A stretch of 64,000 bases of DNA from Clostridia bacterium (GTDB lineage Bacteria > Bacillota > Clostridia > Christensenellales > Aristaeellaceae), in NCBI GenBank assembly GCA_017936375.1, contig JAGBFR010000020.1:62001-126000 (forward strand), written 5' to 3'. Numbering within the stretch: position 1 is the first letter of the stretch; every line of letters begins with the position of its first letter. Below are positions 54,985-62,851 of this stretch, one piece after another. Made by a program: the position numbers and the translations under genes. The notes beneath the pieces were generated by a model. That model ran no database searches. It was not told the origin of the DNA and was given only the letters and a program-made list of their open reading frames with translations.

Positions 54985-56133
54985 ATGAGACAGATTCTGC
55001 TTGTCCGCTTTGGCGAGGTGTTCCTCAAGGGACAGAACCGCCCGTTTTTCATGCGCAAGCTGATTGACCATATCCGCTTTGCCATCCGCGAGGTCGGCGG
55101 CAATGTCTGGCTGAGCGAAGGGCGCATCTATGTGTCCGATTTCAGCGATCTGGACGAGTGCATCCGCCGCGTGACGAAGGTGTTCGGCGTGCATTCCGTC
55201 AGCCCAGCGATTGAGATGCCCAAGGATGACTTTGAGGCCATCTGCGCACAGGCGGCGGAGATGATGCGTCCGCTCTCCGGCACGTTCAAGGTGCTCGCTC
55301 GCCGCTCCGATAAGCGTTATCCGATGGATTCTCCGGCGATCATGCGCGAGGCGGGCGGATACATCCTTGAGCATGTGCCGCATCTGAGCGTCGACGTCAA
55401 TCATCCGGATCATGAGATGATGATTGAGATCCGCGATCATGCGTATCTCTCCGTCGAGCGCATTCCTGCTGTCTGCGGCATGCCGATGGGCACCAACGGC
55501 AAGGCCTGCCTGCTGCTCTCCGGCGGCATCGACAGCCCGGTTGCCGGCTTCATGATCGCCAAGCGCGGCGTGGAGCTCTGCTGCGTGCATTACCATTCCT
55601 TCCCGTACACCAGTGAGCGCGCGAAGGAGAAGGTGCTCGAGCTCGCGCGCCTTGTCAGCGAATACTGCGGAAGGATGCGCGTGCATGTCGTGCCGTTCAC
55701 CGAGATTCAGCTGCAGATCCACGAGAAGTGCCCGGAGAATTTCACCACGCTGATCATGCGCCGCTATATGATGCGTATTGCACAGATCATCGCTGAGCGA
55801 GAGGGCGCGCAGGCGCTGATCACCGGCGAATCCGTCGGCCAGGTGGCGAGCCAGACGATGGAGGCGCTGGGCTGCACGGACGAGGTGGTCTCCATGCCCG
55901 TCTTCCGTCCCTGCATCGGCATGGATAAGAGCGAGATTATCGAGCGCGCCGAGCAGATCGGCACGTTTGAGACGTCGTCCCTCCCGTATGAGGATTGCTG
56001 CACGGTCTTCACCCCGAAGCACCCGGCCACGCATCCGCGCAAGGAGCTGATCCGCAAGGCGGAGAAGGCGCTGGACAGCGAGGCGCTGATCGCCGCGGCG
56101 CTGGAGGGCGTCGAAGTGATCGAGGTCGGATGA
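54985..56133 (+). CDS. thiI: tRNA 4-thiouridine synthase
   Basis: ThiI makes s4U8 in tRNA. The 382-aa protein has a ferredoxin-like start (LVRFGEVFLKGQNR), a THUMP domain (about 60-165) and the PP-loop ATPase motif LLSGGIDSPVAG at about 176-187, with DCCTVFTPKHPATHP near 335. The C-terminal rhodanese domain of the enteric enzyme is absent, as in Firmicutes, where the adjacent desulfurase passes sulfur directly. AGGAGGAG precedes ATG 54985. Confidence 0.96.
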   Translation: MRQILLVRFGEVFLKGQNRPFFMRKLIDHIRFAIREVGGNVWLSEGRIYVSDFSDLDECIRRVTKVFGVHSVSPAIEMPKDDFEAICAQAAEMMRPLSGTFKVLARRSDKRYPMDSPAIMREAGGYILEHVPHLSVDVNHPDHEMMIEIRDHAYLSVERIPAVCGMPMGTNGKACLLLSGGIDSPVAGFMIAKRGVELCCVHYHSFPYTSERAKEKVLELARLVSEYCGRMRVHVVPFTEIQLQIHEKCPENFTTLIMRRYMMRIAQIIAEREGAQALITGESVGQVASQTMEALGCTDEVVSMPVFRPCIGMDKSEIIERAEQIGTFETSSLPYEDCCTVFTPKHPATHPRKELIRKAEKALDSEALIAAALEGVEVIEVG

Positions 56134-56199
56134 CGGGAGCGGCCTGAACCTGAATACAGCCTGAACATGGGCTAAAATAATGTGAACCATCATAAGATG

Positions 56200-56227
56200 A
56201 ACGCAGAGCGCGATGCTCTGCGTTTTT
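56200..56227 (+). terminator. Terminator of thiI
   Basis: A perfect 9-bp stem (ACGCAGAGC at 56200-56208, GCTCTGCGT at 56214-56222) followed by TTTTC. It ends 35 bases before the spoIIIAA start. Confidence 0.9.
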
Positions 56228-56261
56228 CTTTTGCTTGAGGGGACAGGAGCGGGATTCTGAC

Positions 56262-57143
56262 ATGCCATGGAGAGCAGATCTTGACGACAGGCTGCCGTCG
56301 GAGATACGGGCTGCGCTGGCCGCCCTGAATCAGAAAACGGCGGACGATGTGCGGGAGATCCGTTTCAGAACAGGCTGCCGTCCGGAGGTCTGCACGGGCG
56401 CAGGAGGGGGGACACTGCCCGTTCTTATCGGGCGGGCAGAGATGGACGAACTGATGGCCGCGCTGTGCGGCTGCTCGATGTATGCCTGCGAGCAGAGCAT
56501 GGCGAGGGGATATCTCCCGCTGCCGGGGGGACATCGGGCGGGCATGTGCGGCCGGCTTGAGAGAGGGCCGGATGGGACGGCGCGTATGAGCGGCGTGACG
56601 TCCGTCTGCATCAGAATTGCCCGCTATGTGCAAGGCGCGAGCCAGCCTGTCCGGCAGCATCTGATTGATGGGGCGGGCAGGCCGCGCAGCGTGCTGGTTC
56701 TCGGGCCGCCGGGCTGCGGGAAGACGACCCTCCTGCGGGACGCCGCTGTCTACCTGTCCGACGAGGCGGGACTGCAGGTTTCTGTCGCGGATGAGCGGGA
56801 GGAGCTCTTTTTGAGCGGAGCACAGCGCGCATATGGGAAACGGTTGGATGTCATAATCGGCGGGGATAAGGCGGAAATGATCGGCCTGCTTCTGCGCAGC
56901 ATGGCGCCTCAGGTGATCGTCTGTGACGAGATTGGCGGATGGGGTGACGCCAAAGCCATCCTTGACGCAGCGCGCTGCGGCGCAGCAGTGCTGGCAAGCG
57001 CGCATGCAGATGGGATTGAAGCGATGGCGGGAAGACCGGTATTGGCGGAGCTTGGTGCGGCAGGGAGTTTTGAGCGGTATATCGTATTGGGGGCTGCGCA
57101 TGAGATCACAGCTGTTTACGATCGTGAGCGTAGGCGGCTGTGA
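56262..57143 (+). CDS. spoIIIAA: Stage III sporulation protein AA (ATPase)
   Basis: SpoIIIAA is the secretion-ATPase-like motor of the mother-cell-to-forespore channel. The 294-aa protein has RLPSEIRAALA and RFRTGCRPEV in the N-terminal part, Walker A GPPGCGKTTLLRD (near 148-160), VADEREELF, and Walker B QVIVCDEIGG near 222. ATG 56262 was chosen; TTG 56235 is in frame but poorly placed. The usual mother-cell sigma-E promoter is not obvious in the short gap after the thiI terminator. Confidence 0.95.
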   Translation: MPWRADLDDRLPSEIRAALAALNQKTADDVREIRFRTGCRPEVCTGAGGGTLPVLIGRAEMDELMAALCGCSMYACEQSMARGYLPLPGGHRAGMCGRLERGPDGTARMSGVTSVCIRIARYVQGASQPVRQHLIDGAGRPRSVLVLGPPGCGKTTLLRDAAVYLSDEAGLQVSVADEREELFLSGAQRAYGKRLDVIIGGDKAEMIGLLLRSMAPQVIVCDEIGGWGDAKAILDAARCGAAVLASAHADGIEAMAGRPVLAELGAAGSFERYIVLGAAHEITAVYDRERRRL

Positions 57144-57179
57144 CGGATGAATACAGGAATATGGATGGAGGAATTTCAG

Positions 57180-57704
57180 ATGGGGTCTGACGCGGCATTC
57201 AGCGTGACGATGTGTATCTGCGCGGCGGCGGTGCTGCTGGCGGATGGCGAACGGCAGCGTGCATCCTATGTGCGCGCGATGAGAAGGTGTTTGATGAGGA
57301 TGAACGACGTCATCCGCTATGAGCGGCCGCCGCTTGCGCAGCTGCTCAGACGGATTGATCTGAAAGGAACAAGGCAGGATCGGGAACTGACGCGGATGCT
57401 TCATGCCTGCGCGGACAGGCTGGAACACTGCGCAAATCCTCAGCTGCTGAATCTCTTCGCGGGGGAGAGCGCGCGAAGGAGCACATATGGCGTGCTGAGC
57501 GGAGAAGACCGGGAGGCGTTCGAGGGAATTCTGGCAGAGCTTGGCCGATGCGGGCTTGCAGAGCAGCTGCGGCTGATTGGCGAGGCGGATGAAAGGCTCC
57601 GTGCCCGGGAGGAGATCCTGAATCATGAATCCCGGCAGCGGGCGCGTTTGATCCGTACGCTGGGCTTTGCGAGCGGGGCGGCGGTGTTCCTGATACTGAT
57701 CTGA
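57180..57704 (+). CDS. spoIIIAB: Stage III sporulation protein AB
   Basis: This 174-aa protein has the normal length for SpoIIIAB, a membrane protein with a cytoplasmic helical domain like that of type II secretion F proteins. An N-terminal helix (FSVTMCICAAAVLLADGER) and a C-terminal one (TLGFASGAAVFLILI) flank a charged helical domain (MRRCLMRMNDVIRYERPPLA). GGAGG lies 8 nt before ATG 57180; ATG 57147 has no site. Confidence 0.9.
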   Translation: MGSDAAFSVTMCICAAAVLLADGERQRASYVRAMRRCLMRMNDVIRYERPPLAQLLRRIDLKGTRQDRELTRMLHACADRLEHCANPQLLNLFAGESARRSTYGVLSGEDREAFEGILAELGRCGLAEQLRLIGEADERLRAREEILNHESRQRARLIRTLGFASGAAVFLILI

Positions 57705-57717
57705 GGGGGATGAAGGC

Positions 57718-57915
57718 ATGAATATCGATCTGCTGTTTCAGATTGCGGGCGTTGGGATTCTCGTCTTTGCCGTCAATCAGGTCCTTCAGAAGGCGGGGCG
57801 GGAGGATATCGCCATTCTGGCCTCGGTTGCGGGACTGGCTGTGGTGCTGTTTATGGTGGTGGATCTGATTGCGCAGCTGCTCAACAGTGTGAAGAGCATA
57901 TTCGGGCTGTATTGA
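57718..57915 (+). CDS. spoIIIAC: Stage III sporulation protein AC
   Basis: The 65-aa protein has two membrane helices (about 6-22 and 30-58) and the family pattern LLFQIAGVGILVFAVNQVL and KAGREDIA. GAGGGGGATGAAGGC precedes ATG 57718. Normal length. Confidence 0.95.
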   Translation: MNIDLLFQIAGVGILVFAVNQVLQKAGREDIAILASVAGLAVVLFMVVDLIAQLLNSVKSIFGLY

Positions 57916-57945
57916 TGGATTGTGCAGCTGAAGGGAGGGCGGAGA

Positions 57946-58335
57946 ATGGAATGGACAAGGCTGCTTGGGCTATGTGTGCTGGCCGCGGCGCTGACGATGA
58001 TCCTGCGGCAGATGAATGCGCCGGTCGCAGCACTGCTTGCGGCGGCGTTCGGTGTGATGGCGCTGTTCTCGGTTCTGCCGCAGATCGGGCGCTATGCGCA
58101 GGAGATCCGCAGCCTGCTGCAGAGGATCGGGCTGGAGGAGACGTACTACAGGATCATCCTCAAGGTGATGGGGATCGCGCTGATCACCCAGATCACAGCA
58201 GGCATATGCACGGATATGGGCGCTTCCTCGGCCGCGAAGCACGCGGAGATGTGCGGGCGGCTTGCGCTGATGGGCGTCGCCGTGCCTGTATTTGTGCAGC
58301 TGACAGAGATGGCCGTCGGCGTGCTTTCGCCATAA
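57946..58335 (+). CDS. spoIIIAD: Stage III sporulation protein AD
   Basis: The 129-aa protein has about four helices, with the family pattern LKVMGIALITQITAGICTDM and ASSAAKHAEMCGRLALMGVA. ATG 57946 follows GGGAGGGCGGAG; ATG 57922 overlaps that site. Normal length; its stop region is where spoIIIAE should begin. Confidence 0.93.
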   Translation: MEWTRLLGLCVLAAALTMILRQMNAPVAALLAAAFGVMALFSVLPQIGRYAQEIRSLLQRIGLEETYYRIILKVMGIALITQITAGICTDMGASSAAKHAEMCGRLALMGVAVPVFVQLTEMAVGVLSP

Positions 58336-58355
58336 TTGCCGCGGCGCTGCTCCTG

Positions 58356-59492
58356 ATGGCGCCAGAGCCTGCGTATGCGCATGGCGATCAGGCATACGAA
58401 GAACGGGCGTATGCACAAGAGGAGATCCTGCGGGGTACGGGAAAGGTGATTGCCGGGCTCGACCTGCCAGGCGACGATATCTCCATTGATATGCGCTGGC
58501 TTGGCGGAGAAGGCGAGGCGGGGATTGCCGAGGCGCTGGAGACGATCAGCGCCGGTGGTGCTGTTTCTCCGCAGGCTATCCTTGAAGCTGCGCTGAATGG
58601 CTTTGCGCAGGGATTGCTGGCGTGCGGGAAGCTGATGGTCTCAATCATGACGCCGGTGCTTCTCGTGTGCATGTGCATGCATCTGACGGGCGGCGGGGAG
58701 GCGGGGCTTTCGCGGCCTGTCTGCACGATGCTGACGCTGATCCCGCTGCTCCTGCTTTCTATCCGGGAGCTGGATCATACGAGGGCGACGATACTGGATA
58801 TGACCGGAAAGATGGAGAACATGCTGCCCGTGCTGCTGACGCTGCTCACGGCGCTTGGCGGCAACGCCTCGTCGGCGTTCCTTCATCCGGTGGTGGTTAC
58901 GGCGTCCGGCAGTATGGTGTTTCTGACAAGGGAAGTGATTCTGCGGCTGGTGATGTGCACCTGCGCGGTCACGGCGGTCAATCATCTCTCGGACAGGGCG
59001 CATCTGACGCGGATGGCCCAGCTGCTGCGCAGCGTGGTCTGCTGGTTGCTGGGCGTCAGCTTTACTGTGTTTATCGGGGCTATGTCTCTTCAGGGGGTGT
59101 GCAGCGCTTCTGCGGATGGAATTGTGATCCGGGCGGCGAAGTATGCCGTGGACAATTTCGTGCCGGTGGTCGGCGGAATGTTTTCCGATACGATGGACAC
59201 GCTGGTGGGCTGTACGCTGATTGTCAAAAATGCGCTTGGCGTGACCTGCGTGCTCGTGCTCTGCGGCGCGCTGATGGGGCCGCTGATGGGCACGTTGTCC
59301 TCCGTGTTTGCGCTTAAGCTGTGTGCGGCGCTGCTTGAGCCCGTGGCAGGTGGGGAGGTTATCGGCGCGATTTCGGATTTTACGAGGATACTCGTTCTGT
59401 TTCTGATCACCATGTTGTGCGTGGGGACGATGTATTTTCTGCTCATTGTGCAGATGCTGCTGGTCGGAAATCTGACGGTGATGCTCAGATAG
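58356..59492 (+). CDS. spoIIIAE: Stage III sporulation protein AE (start uncertain)
   Basis: SpoIIIAE is the large multi-helix membrane protein of the channel. From ATG 58356 it has 378 aa. The preceding codons of the same frame (58314-58355, RRRAFAIIAAALLL) look like the positive and hydrophobic parts of a signal peptide that ends at PEPAYA, but they hold no ATG, GTG or TTG; ATA at 58332 and ATT at 58335 overlap the spoIIIAD stop. So translation may begin at a rare codon. The body has the family's helices (GEVIGAISDFTRILVLFLIT near the end) and the SADGIVIRAAKYAVDNFVPV block. Confidence 0.85.
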   Translation: MAPEPAYAHGDQAYEERAYAQEEILRGTGKVIAGLDLPGDDISIDMRWLGGEGEAGIAEALETISAGGAVSPQAILEAALNGFAQGLLACGKLMVSIMTPVLLVCMCMHLTGGGEAGLSRPVCTMLTLIPLLLLSIRELDHTRATILDMTGKMENMLPVLLTLLTALGGNASSAFLHPVVVTASGSMVFLTREVILRLVMCTCAVTAVNHLSDRAHLTRMAQLLRSVVCWLLGVSFTVFIGAMSLQGVCSASADGIVIRAAKYAVDNFVPVVGGMFSDTMDTLVGCTLIVKNALGVTCVLVLCGALMGPLMGTLSSVFALKLCAALLEPVAGGEVIGAISDFTRILVLFLITMLCVGTMYFLLIVQMLLVGNLTVMLR

Positions 59493-59502
59493 GGGTGCGC
59501 GG

Positions 59503-59712
59503 ATGGTGACGATGATAAGCAGGCTCTGCGGTCTTTGCGCGATGAGCGCGATGCTGGAAATGCTGCTTTTCCGAGAGGAAAGAGGCTCGATGGTGAGGAT
59601 GGTTTGCGGGCTGCTGATGCTGCATATGACGCTCTCGGATGGGCGGGAAATGGTGATGCAGATGATTCGGGCTGAGGGACTTGATGAGATATTCCGCATA
59701 CTGATCGGATAG
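59503..59712 (+). CDS. spoIIIAF: Stage III sporulation protein AF, reduced form
   Basis: The product has only 69 aa, about a third of the usual SpoIIIAF length. It keeps the two N-terminal membrane helices (ISRLCGLCAMSAMLEMLL and MVRMVCGLLMLHMTL), and lacks the soluble C-terminal domain that follows in relatives. The next gene begins 11 bases later, so no broken remainder is present. Position between IIIAE and IIIAG supports the name. The Shine-Dalgarno sequence (GGGG) is weak; ATG 59512 is an alternative start. Confidence 0.75.
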   Translation: MVTMISRLCGLCAMSAMLEMLLFREERGSMVRMVCGLLMLHMTLSDGREMVMQMIRAEGLDEIFRILIG

Positions 59713-59723
59713 GGGGATGGGTT

Positions 59724-60098
59724 ATGATCAAGCGGCTTATGGCGATGATCACGCCGCAGGCGCTGATCCTTCTTGCGCTGCTGCTCCTGATTCCGACAGC
59801 ATTACGGTCTCAAACGACAAAACAGACTGAGAGTCTAGAACAAAGACTGGAGAAAACGCTCTCCAGGATCGAGGGGGCGGGGCGTGTCAGTGTCGTGATT
59901 GCTCTGCGAAGCGCTGAGAAGGAGACGCCTTCGCTGCTGATGAAGGAGAATGGCGCATCCGCCGGGAGCATTCCGTGCGGCGCAGCGGTGGTGGCGCAGG
60001 GGGCTGACGACCCGATTGTCCATATGCAGCTGACACAGGCTGTCTGCGCGGTGCTTGGTCTGCCGGCGTCTGCGGTCAGCGTGTCGGATGGAATGTGA
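59724..60098 (+). CDS. spoIIIAG: Stage III sporulation protein AG, short form
   Basis: SpoIIIAG forms the large ring of the channel in Bacillus. This 124-aa protein is about half the usual length. It has one membrane helix (about 12-28, LILLALLLLIPTAL), then the family core: LEQRLEKTLSRIEGAGRVSV (strand-helix) and GAAVVAQGADDPIVHMQL with AVCAVLGLPASAVSV, the ring-building motif. The long linker and beta-rich insertion of larger homologues are missing. AGGGGG precedes ATG 59724. Confidence 0.82.
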   Translation: MIKRLMAMITPQALILLALLLLIPTALRSQTTKQTESLEQRLEKTLSRIEGAGRVSVVIALRSAEKETPSLLMKENGASAGSIPCGAAVVAQGADDPIVHMQLTQAVCAVLGLPASAVSVSDGM

Positions 60099-60127
60099 GA
60101 TTTGCTTTGTCAGAAGGAGGATATGTG

Positions 60128-60652
60128 ATGGGCGATAAAACCCGGCGTAAGCATGCGGGGCGAGTGGCGATAAGCATTTTGCTTCTGACCATGATGGCGG
60201 CCTGCAGCTATCTTGGGGCGGGCGCGCAGGGAGGAGAAGAGCGGGTCAGCCTGCCTGTAACCCTGATTTCTGATTCGGGGGAAACTGATGGCGCGCTTTT
60301 GCCGGGACAAGGCGGAATGAGCGGCGTGCAGCACAGACTCAGCGCACAGCGCCAGGAAGAAATCAAGCTGCTTGAACAGGCGGTCGCCGGGGCGGATGCG
60401 CAGACGGCAGCCTATGCGGCCGGGCAGCAGGCGCAGATCGCCATGAGGATGGAAAGCGAGGCGCTTGCCGGCGCGGTTCTTGAAGCGATGGGAGAGACGG
60501 AATATGCCGTATGCTGCGGCGCGGGAATCCTGACGCTCTTTCTGCCCGAGGGGACAAATGCGGACAATGTCAGCCTGATCAGCACGGTGTCCGATCAAAC
60601 GGGAATTGAAGCGGAGAGCATAAAAATCATTCTCGTAAAAAATGAAACATAA
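60128..60652 (+). CDS. spoIIIAH: Stage III sporulation protein AH
   Basis: SpoIIIAH is the mother-cell membrane protein that meets SpoIIQ. The 174-aa protein has a membrane helix at about 10-28 and a C-terminal YscJ-like ring-building domain (about 80-174, RLSAQRQEEIKLLEQ, ending SIKIILVKNE). GAAGGAGGATATGTG before ATG 60128 sets the start; GTG 60095 overlaps the IIIAG stop. It closes the spoIIIA unit. Confidence 0.87.
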   Translation: MGDKTRRKHAGRVAISILLLTMMAACSYLGAGAQGGEERVSLPVTLISDSGETDGALLPGQGGMSGVQHRLSAQRQEEIKLLEQAVAGADAQTAAYAAGQQAQIAMRMESEALAGAVLEAMGETEYAVCCGAGILTLFLPEGTNADNVSLISTVSDQTGIEAESIKIILVKNET

Positions 60653-60654
60653 GA

Positions 60655-60683
60655 TTGTGCGGATGACAAAAATCTGATATACT
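60655..60683 (+). promoter_or_regulatory. Extended -10 promoter of the asp23/amaP operon
   Basis: TTGTGC at 60655-60660, a 17-bp spacer and TGATATACT at 60675-60683. It starts 2 bases after the spoIIIAH stop. Confidence 0.8.
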
Positions 60684-60713
60684 AATGAGTATCCATAGGG
60701 AGGTGTAGTTGAA

Positions 60714-61295
60714 ATGAATGAAAATGTGAGCATCGATATGGAAAAGGCCCAGGAAAACGGTCAGATCACATATGCTAATGAGGTTATTTCCACCATCGTG
60801 AGCGTTGCTACGACGGAGGTTGAGGGGATCTCCGGCATCGCCGGGACGAGCTCTCTGACCGGCCTGCTTGCCAAGGGCAAGACCCCGCGCGGCGTGCGCG
60901 TGGATATGAACGGCAATAATGTCAGCGTCGACGTGAGCGTGACGGTGGATTATGGCATGCCGATTCAGAAGGTTGGCCGCAATGCGCAGGAGAATATCCG
61001 CAAATCGATCGAGTCCATGACGGGCATGCATGTCGAGCGTGTGGATCTTCATGTCGTCGGCGTGAGCTTCGAAAAGGAGAATCAGGAGATGCAGCAGAGC
61101 CAGAAGCTTGCTGAGATTTCCTTCGAAGAGGAGCATCCGGCCATCGAGGAAACCGCGAAGGCCGAGCCGCAGGAAGCCCCTGCGCAGGAGGCTGCCGAGG
61201 AAGAGATCGAGAATGCGCCTGTTGTGCTCGTCGAAGAGACGGAAGATGCGGACGAAGAAAAGACGGACGAGCAGGAAGAAACCCCTGCCGAATAA
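60714..61295 (+). CDS. asp23: Asp23/Gls24 family envelope stress protein
   Basis: The 193-aa protein has the Asp23 domain (about 15-120: ITYANEVISTIVSVATTEVE, GRNAQENIRKSIESMTGMHV) and a C-terminal tail rich in Glu and Ala (about 135-193). Asp23 is a cell-envelope-associated cytoplasmic protein anchored by AmaP in Staphylococcus. AGGGAGGTG precedes ATG 60714. A strong promoter lies just upstream. Confidence 0.92.
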   Translation: MNENVSIDMEKAQENGQITYANEVISTIVSVATTEVEGISGIAGTSSLTGLLAKGKTPRGVRVDMNGNNVSVDVSVTVDYGMPIQKVGRNAQENIRKSIESMTGMHVERVDLHVVGVSFEKENQEMQQSQKLAEISFEEEHPAIEETAKAEPQEAPAQEAAEEEIENAPVVLVEETEDADEEKTDEQEETPAE

Positions 61296-61319
61296 TAGCG
61301 ACCGGAGAGGAGATACATT

Positions 61320-62129
61320 ATGAAGCATCCCGTGAAGGATAGGATCCTGATTCTGCTGCTTGCGCTGGTTGCGCTGTTTGGCACCGTGGGCGCCGTCGCC
61401 CTGGCGATGGGCAAGGTGACGCTGGATCCCGTGATTCAGCTGATGGTCAAGGTTTCGCTGATGAGCCCGAAGGTCAAGATTGCCCTGGTTGTGGCTGCCG
61501 TGCTGCTGGCGCTGCTTGCGCTTGCGCTGATCGGCATGATTCTGCCCGCGAAGAAGAAGCGCTCCAGCAATTTTGCGATCCAGCAGAACGAAAATGGCAT
61601 GGTCCGCATCTCCCTGAAGGCGCTTGATACGCTCGTGCAGAAGTGCCTGGACAAGCATGCGGAGCTGAAGGTTGTTACCTCCACGCTCTTCAGCGACGAG
61701 GAGAGTGTGCGCGTGGATGTTCATATTGCCCTCCAGTCCGATATCAGCATGCCGCTGGCCATTTCTGCCCTGCAGAAGCAGATCAAGAAGTACCTTGAGG
61801 CCTGCTCCGGCGTGGTGGTCAAGGAGGTCCGCATTTTCGTTGACAGCACGCTGCCGGCGAATGAAGACACTGCGAAGTCTCCGTATGCGATCCCGGCCTC
61901 TCTGCTTGGCATGGAGCAGGAATCCCTGCCTGCCGCGGAGGAGAAGGAAGAGATGATTCTCGAGGTCGAGGAGAAGACCGTCGAGGAGCCCGTGCAGGAA
62001 AAGGCTGCTGAAGAAGCGCCTGCTGAGGAAGCGCCTGTGCAGGAGGCTGCGGAGGAAGCGCCCGTCGAGCAGGAGCAGGCTGCCGCGGCCGAGGATGAGC
62101 CGATCTTCTCGGACGCCATGGACGCGTAA
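61320..62129 (+). CDS. amaP: AmaP-like membrane anchor of Asp23
   Basis: The 269-aa protein has two membrane helices (about 8-30 and 51-76, the latter LVVAAVLLALLALALIGMIL), an Asp23-like soluble domain (about 90-185, ISLKALDTLVQKCLDKHAEL) and a Glu/Ala/Pro-rich tail (about 210-269) resembling the tail of the preceding gene. In Staphylococcus AmaP holds Asp23 at the membrane. GGAGAGGAG precedes ATG 61320. Confidence 0.88.
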   Translation: MKHPVKDRILILLLALVALFGTVGAVALAMGKVTLDPVIQLMVKVSLMSPKVKIALVVAAVLLALLALALIGMILPAKKKRSSNFAIQQNENGMVRISLKALDTLVQKCLDKHAELKVVTSTLFSDEESVRVDVHIALQSDISMPLAISALQKQIKKYLEACSGVVVKEVRIFVDSTLPANEDTAKSPYAIPASLLGMEQESLPAAEEKEEMILEVEEKTVEEPVQEKAAEEAPAEEAPVQEAAEEAPVEQEQAAAAEDEPIFSDAMDA

Positions 62130-62148
62130 TCCCGCGAGGTGAACAGAT

Positions 62149-62391
62149 ATGATGGACCTGAGATCCTTCTTTGACCAGATGTTTACGCCGGGTACGGTTC
62201 CGTGCGCCATCTTCGGCGCGGTTGCGGGCCTTCTCATTGCGATTCTCTGTCTGCTTGTCGGCGTCGGAAAGACGCTGATCATCGCAGCATTCTGCATTGC
62301 CGGCGCGTTTATCGGCGGCTGCAGGGATAAGAAAGCGGTTCTTGACAAGATCCGCCATTTCTTCAGCGACGACGGCGGCACGGAGGAGTAA
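62149..62391 (+). CDS. DUF2273 small membrane protein
   Basis: The 80-aa protein has two membrane helices (about 18-38 and 42-57, with AFIGGCRDKK at the end), the DUF2273 pattern. It is commonly found with asp23 and amaP. GAGGTGAACAGAT precedes ATG 62149; ATG 62152 is equivalent. Confidence 0.88.
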   Translation: MMDLRSFFDQMFTPGTVPCAIFGAVAGLLIAILCLLVGVGKTLIIAAFCIAGAFIGGCRDKKAVLDKIRHFFSDDGGTEE

Positions 62392-62446
62392 AATCTTCCC
62401 CGCTTGATTCAGAAGATACGAATTCATTGAACGGAGCATAAAACCA

Positions 62447-62851
62447 ATGGCACGTCCTATTGCGCGCGAGGCTGCGATGCAGCTCGTGTTTGAACAGTTG
62501 TTTGGCGGCGACGGCGAGGCGAAAACGCTCGTCGATCTGATCGACTATGTGCCCAGCGAGGCGGATAAGGCGTATATCGAATCCGTTGTCGCCGGCGTCC
62601 ATGAGCATGCCGCTGAAATCGATCAGGAGATTGCTTCCTGCCTTCGTGGATGGACGCTGGCGCGTCTTTCCCGTGTCGATTTGTCCATCCTTCGTCTCTC
62701 CGTGTATGAGATGAAGTACGGCGGAATGCCGGTCGCGGTCTCGATTAACGAGGCTGTCGAACTGACCCGCAAGTATTCCGCTGAAGAGTCCTGCCCGTTT
62801 GTCAACGGCGTGCTGGGCACAATCAGCAGAAGGATGGCGGCGAAGGAATGA
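62447..62851 (+). CDS. nusB: Transcription antitermination factor NusB
   Basis: The 134-aa all-helical protein binds boxA RNA with S10 in rRNA antitermination. It begins ARPIAREAAMQLVFEQLF and has LARLSRVDLSILRLSVYEM and PVAVSINEAVELTRKYSAEE with FVNGVLGTI near the end. ACGGAG precedes ATG 62447; the stop overlaps the next start (ATGA). The asp23-nusB-folD-xse order is common in Firmicutes. Confidence 0.96.
   Translation: MARPIAREAAMQLVFEQLFGGDGEAKTLVDLIDYVPSEADKAYIESVVAGVHEHAAEIDQEIASCLRGWTLARLSRVDLSILRLSVYEMKYGGMPVAVSINEAVELTRKYSAEESCPFVNGVLGTISRRMAAKE

Noticed and set aside
57912..58355. Long N-terminal extension of spoIIIAE
   Set aside because: These codons lie over spoIIIAD in another frame and are not SpoIIIAE-like; the signal peptide begins only near 58314.
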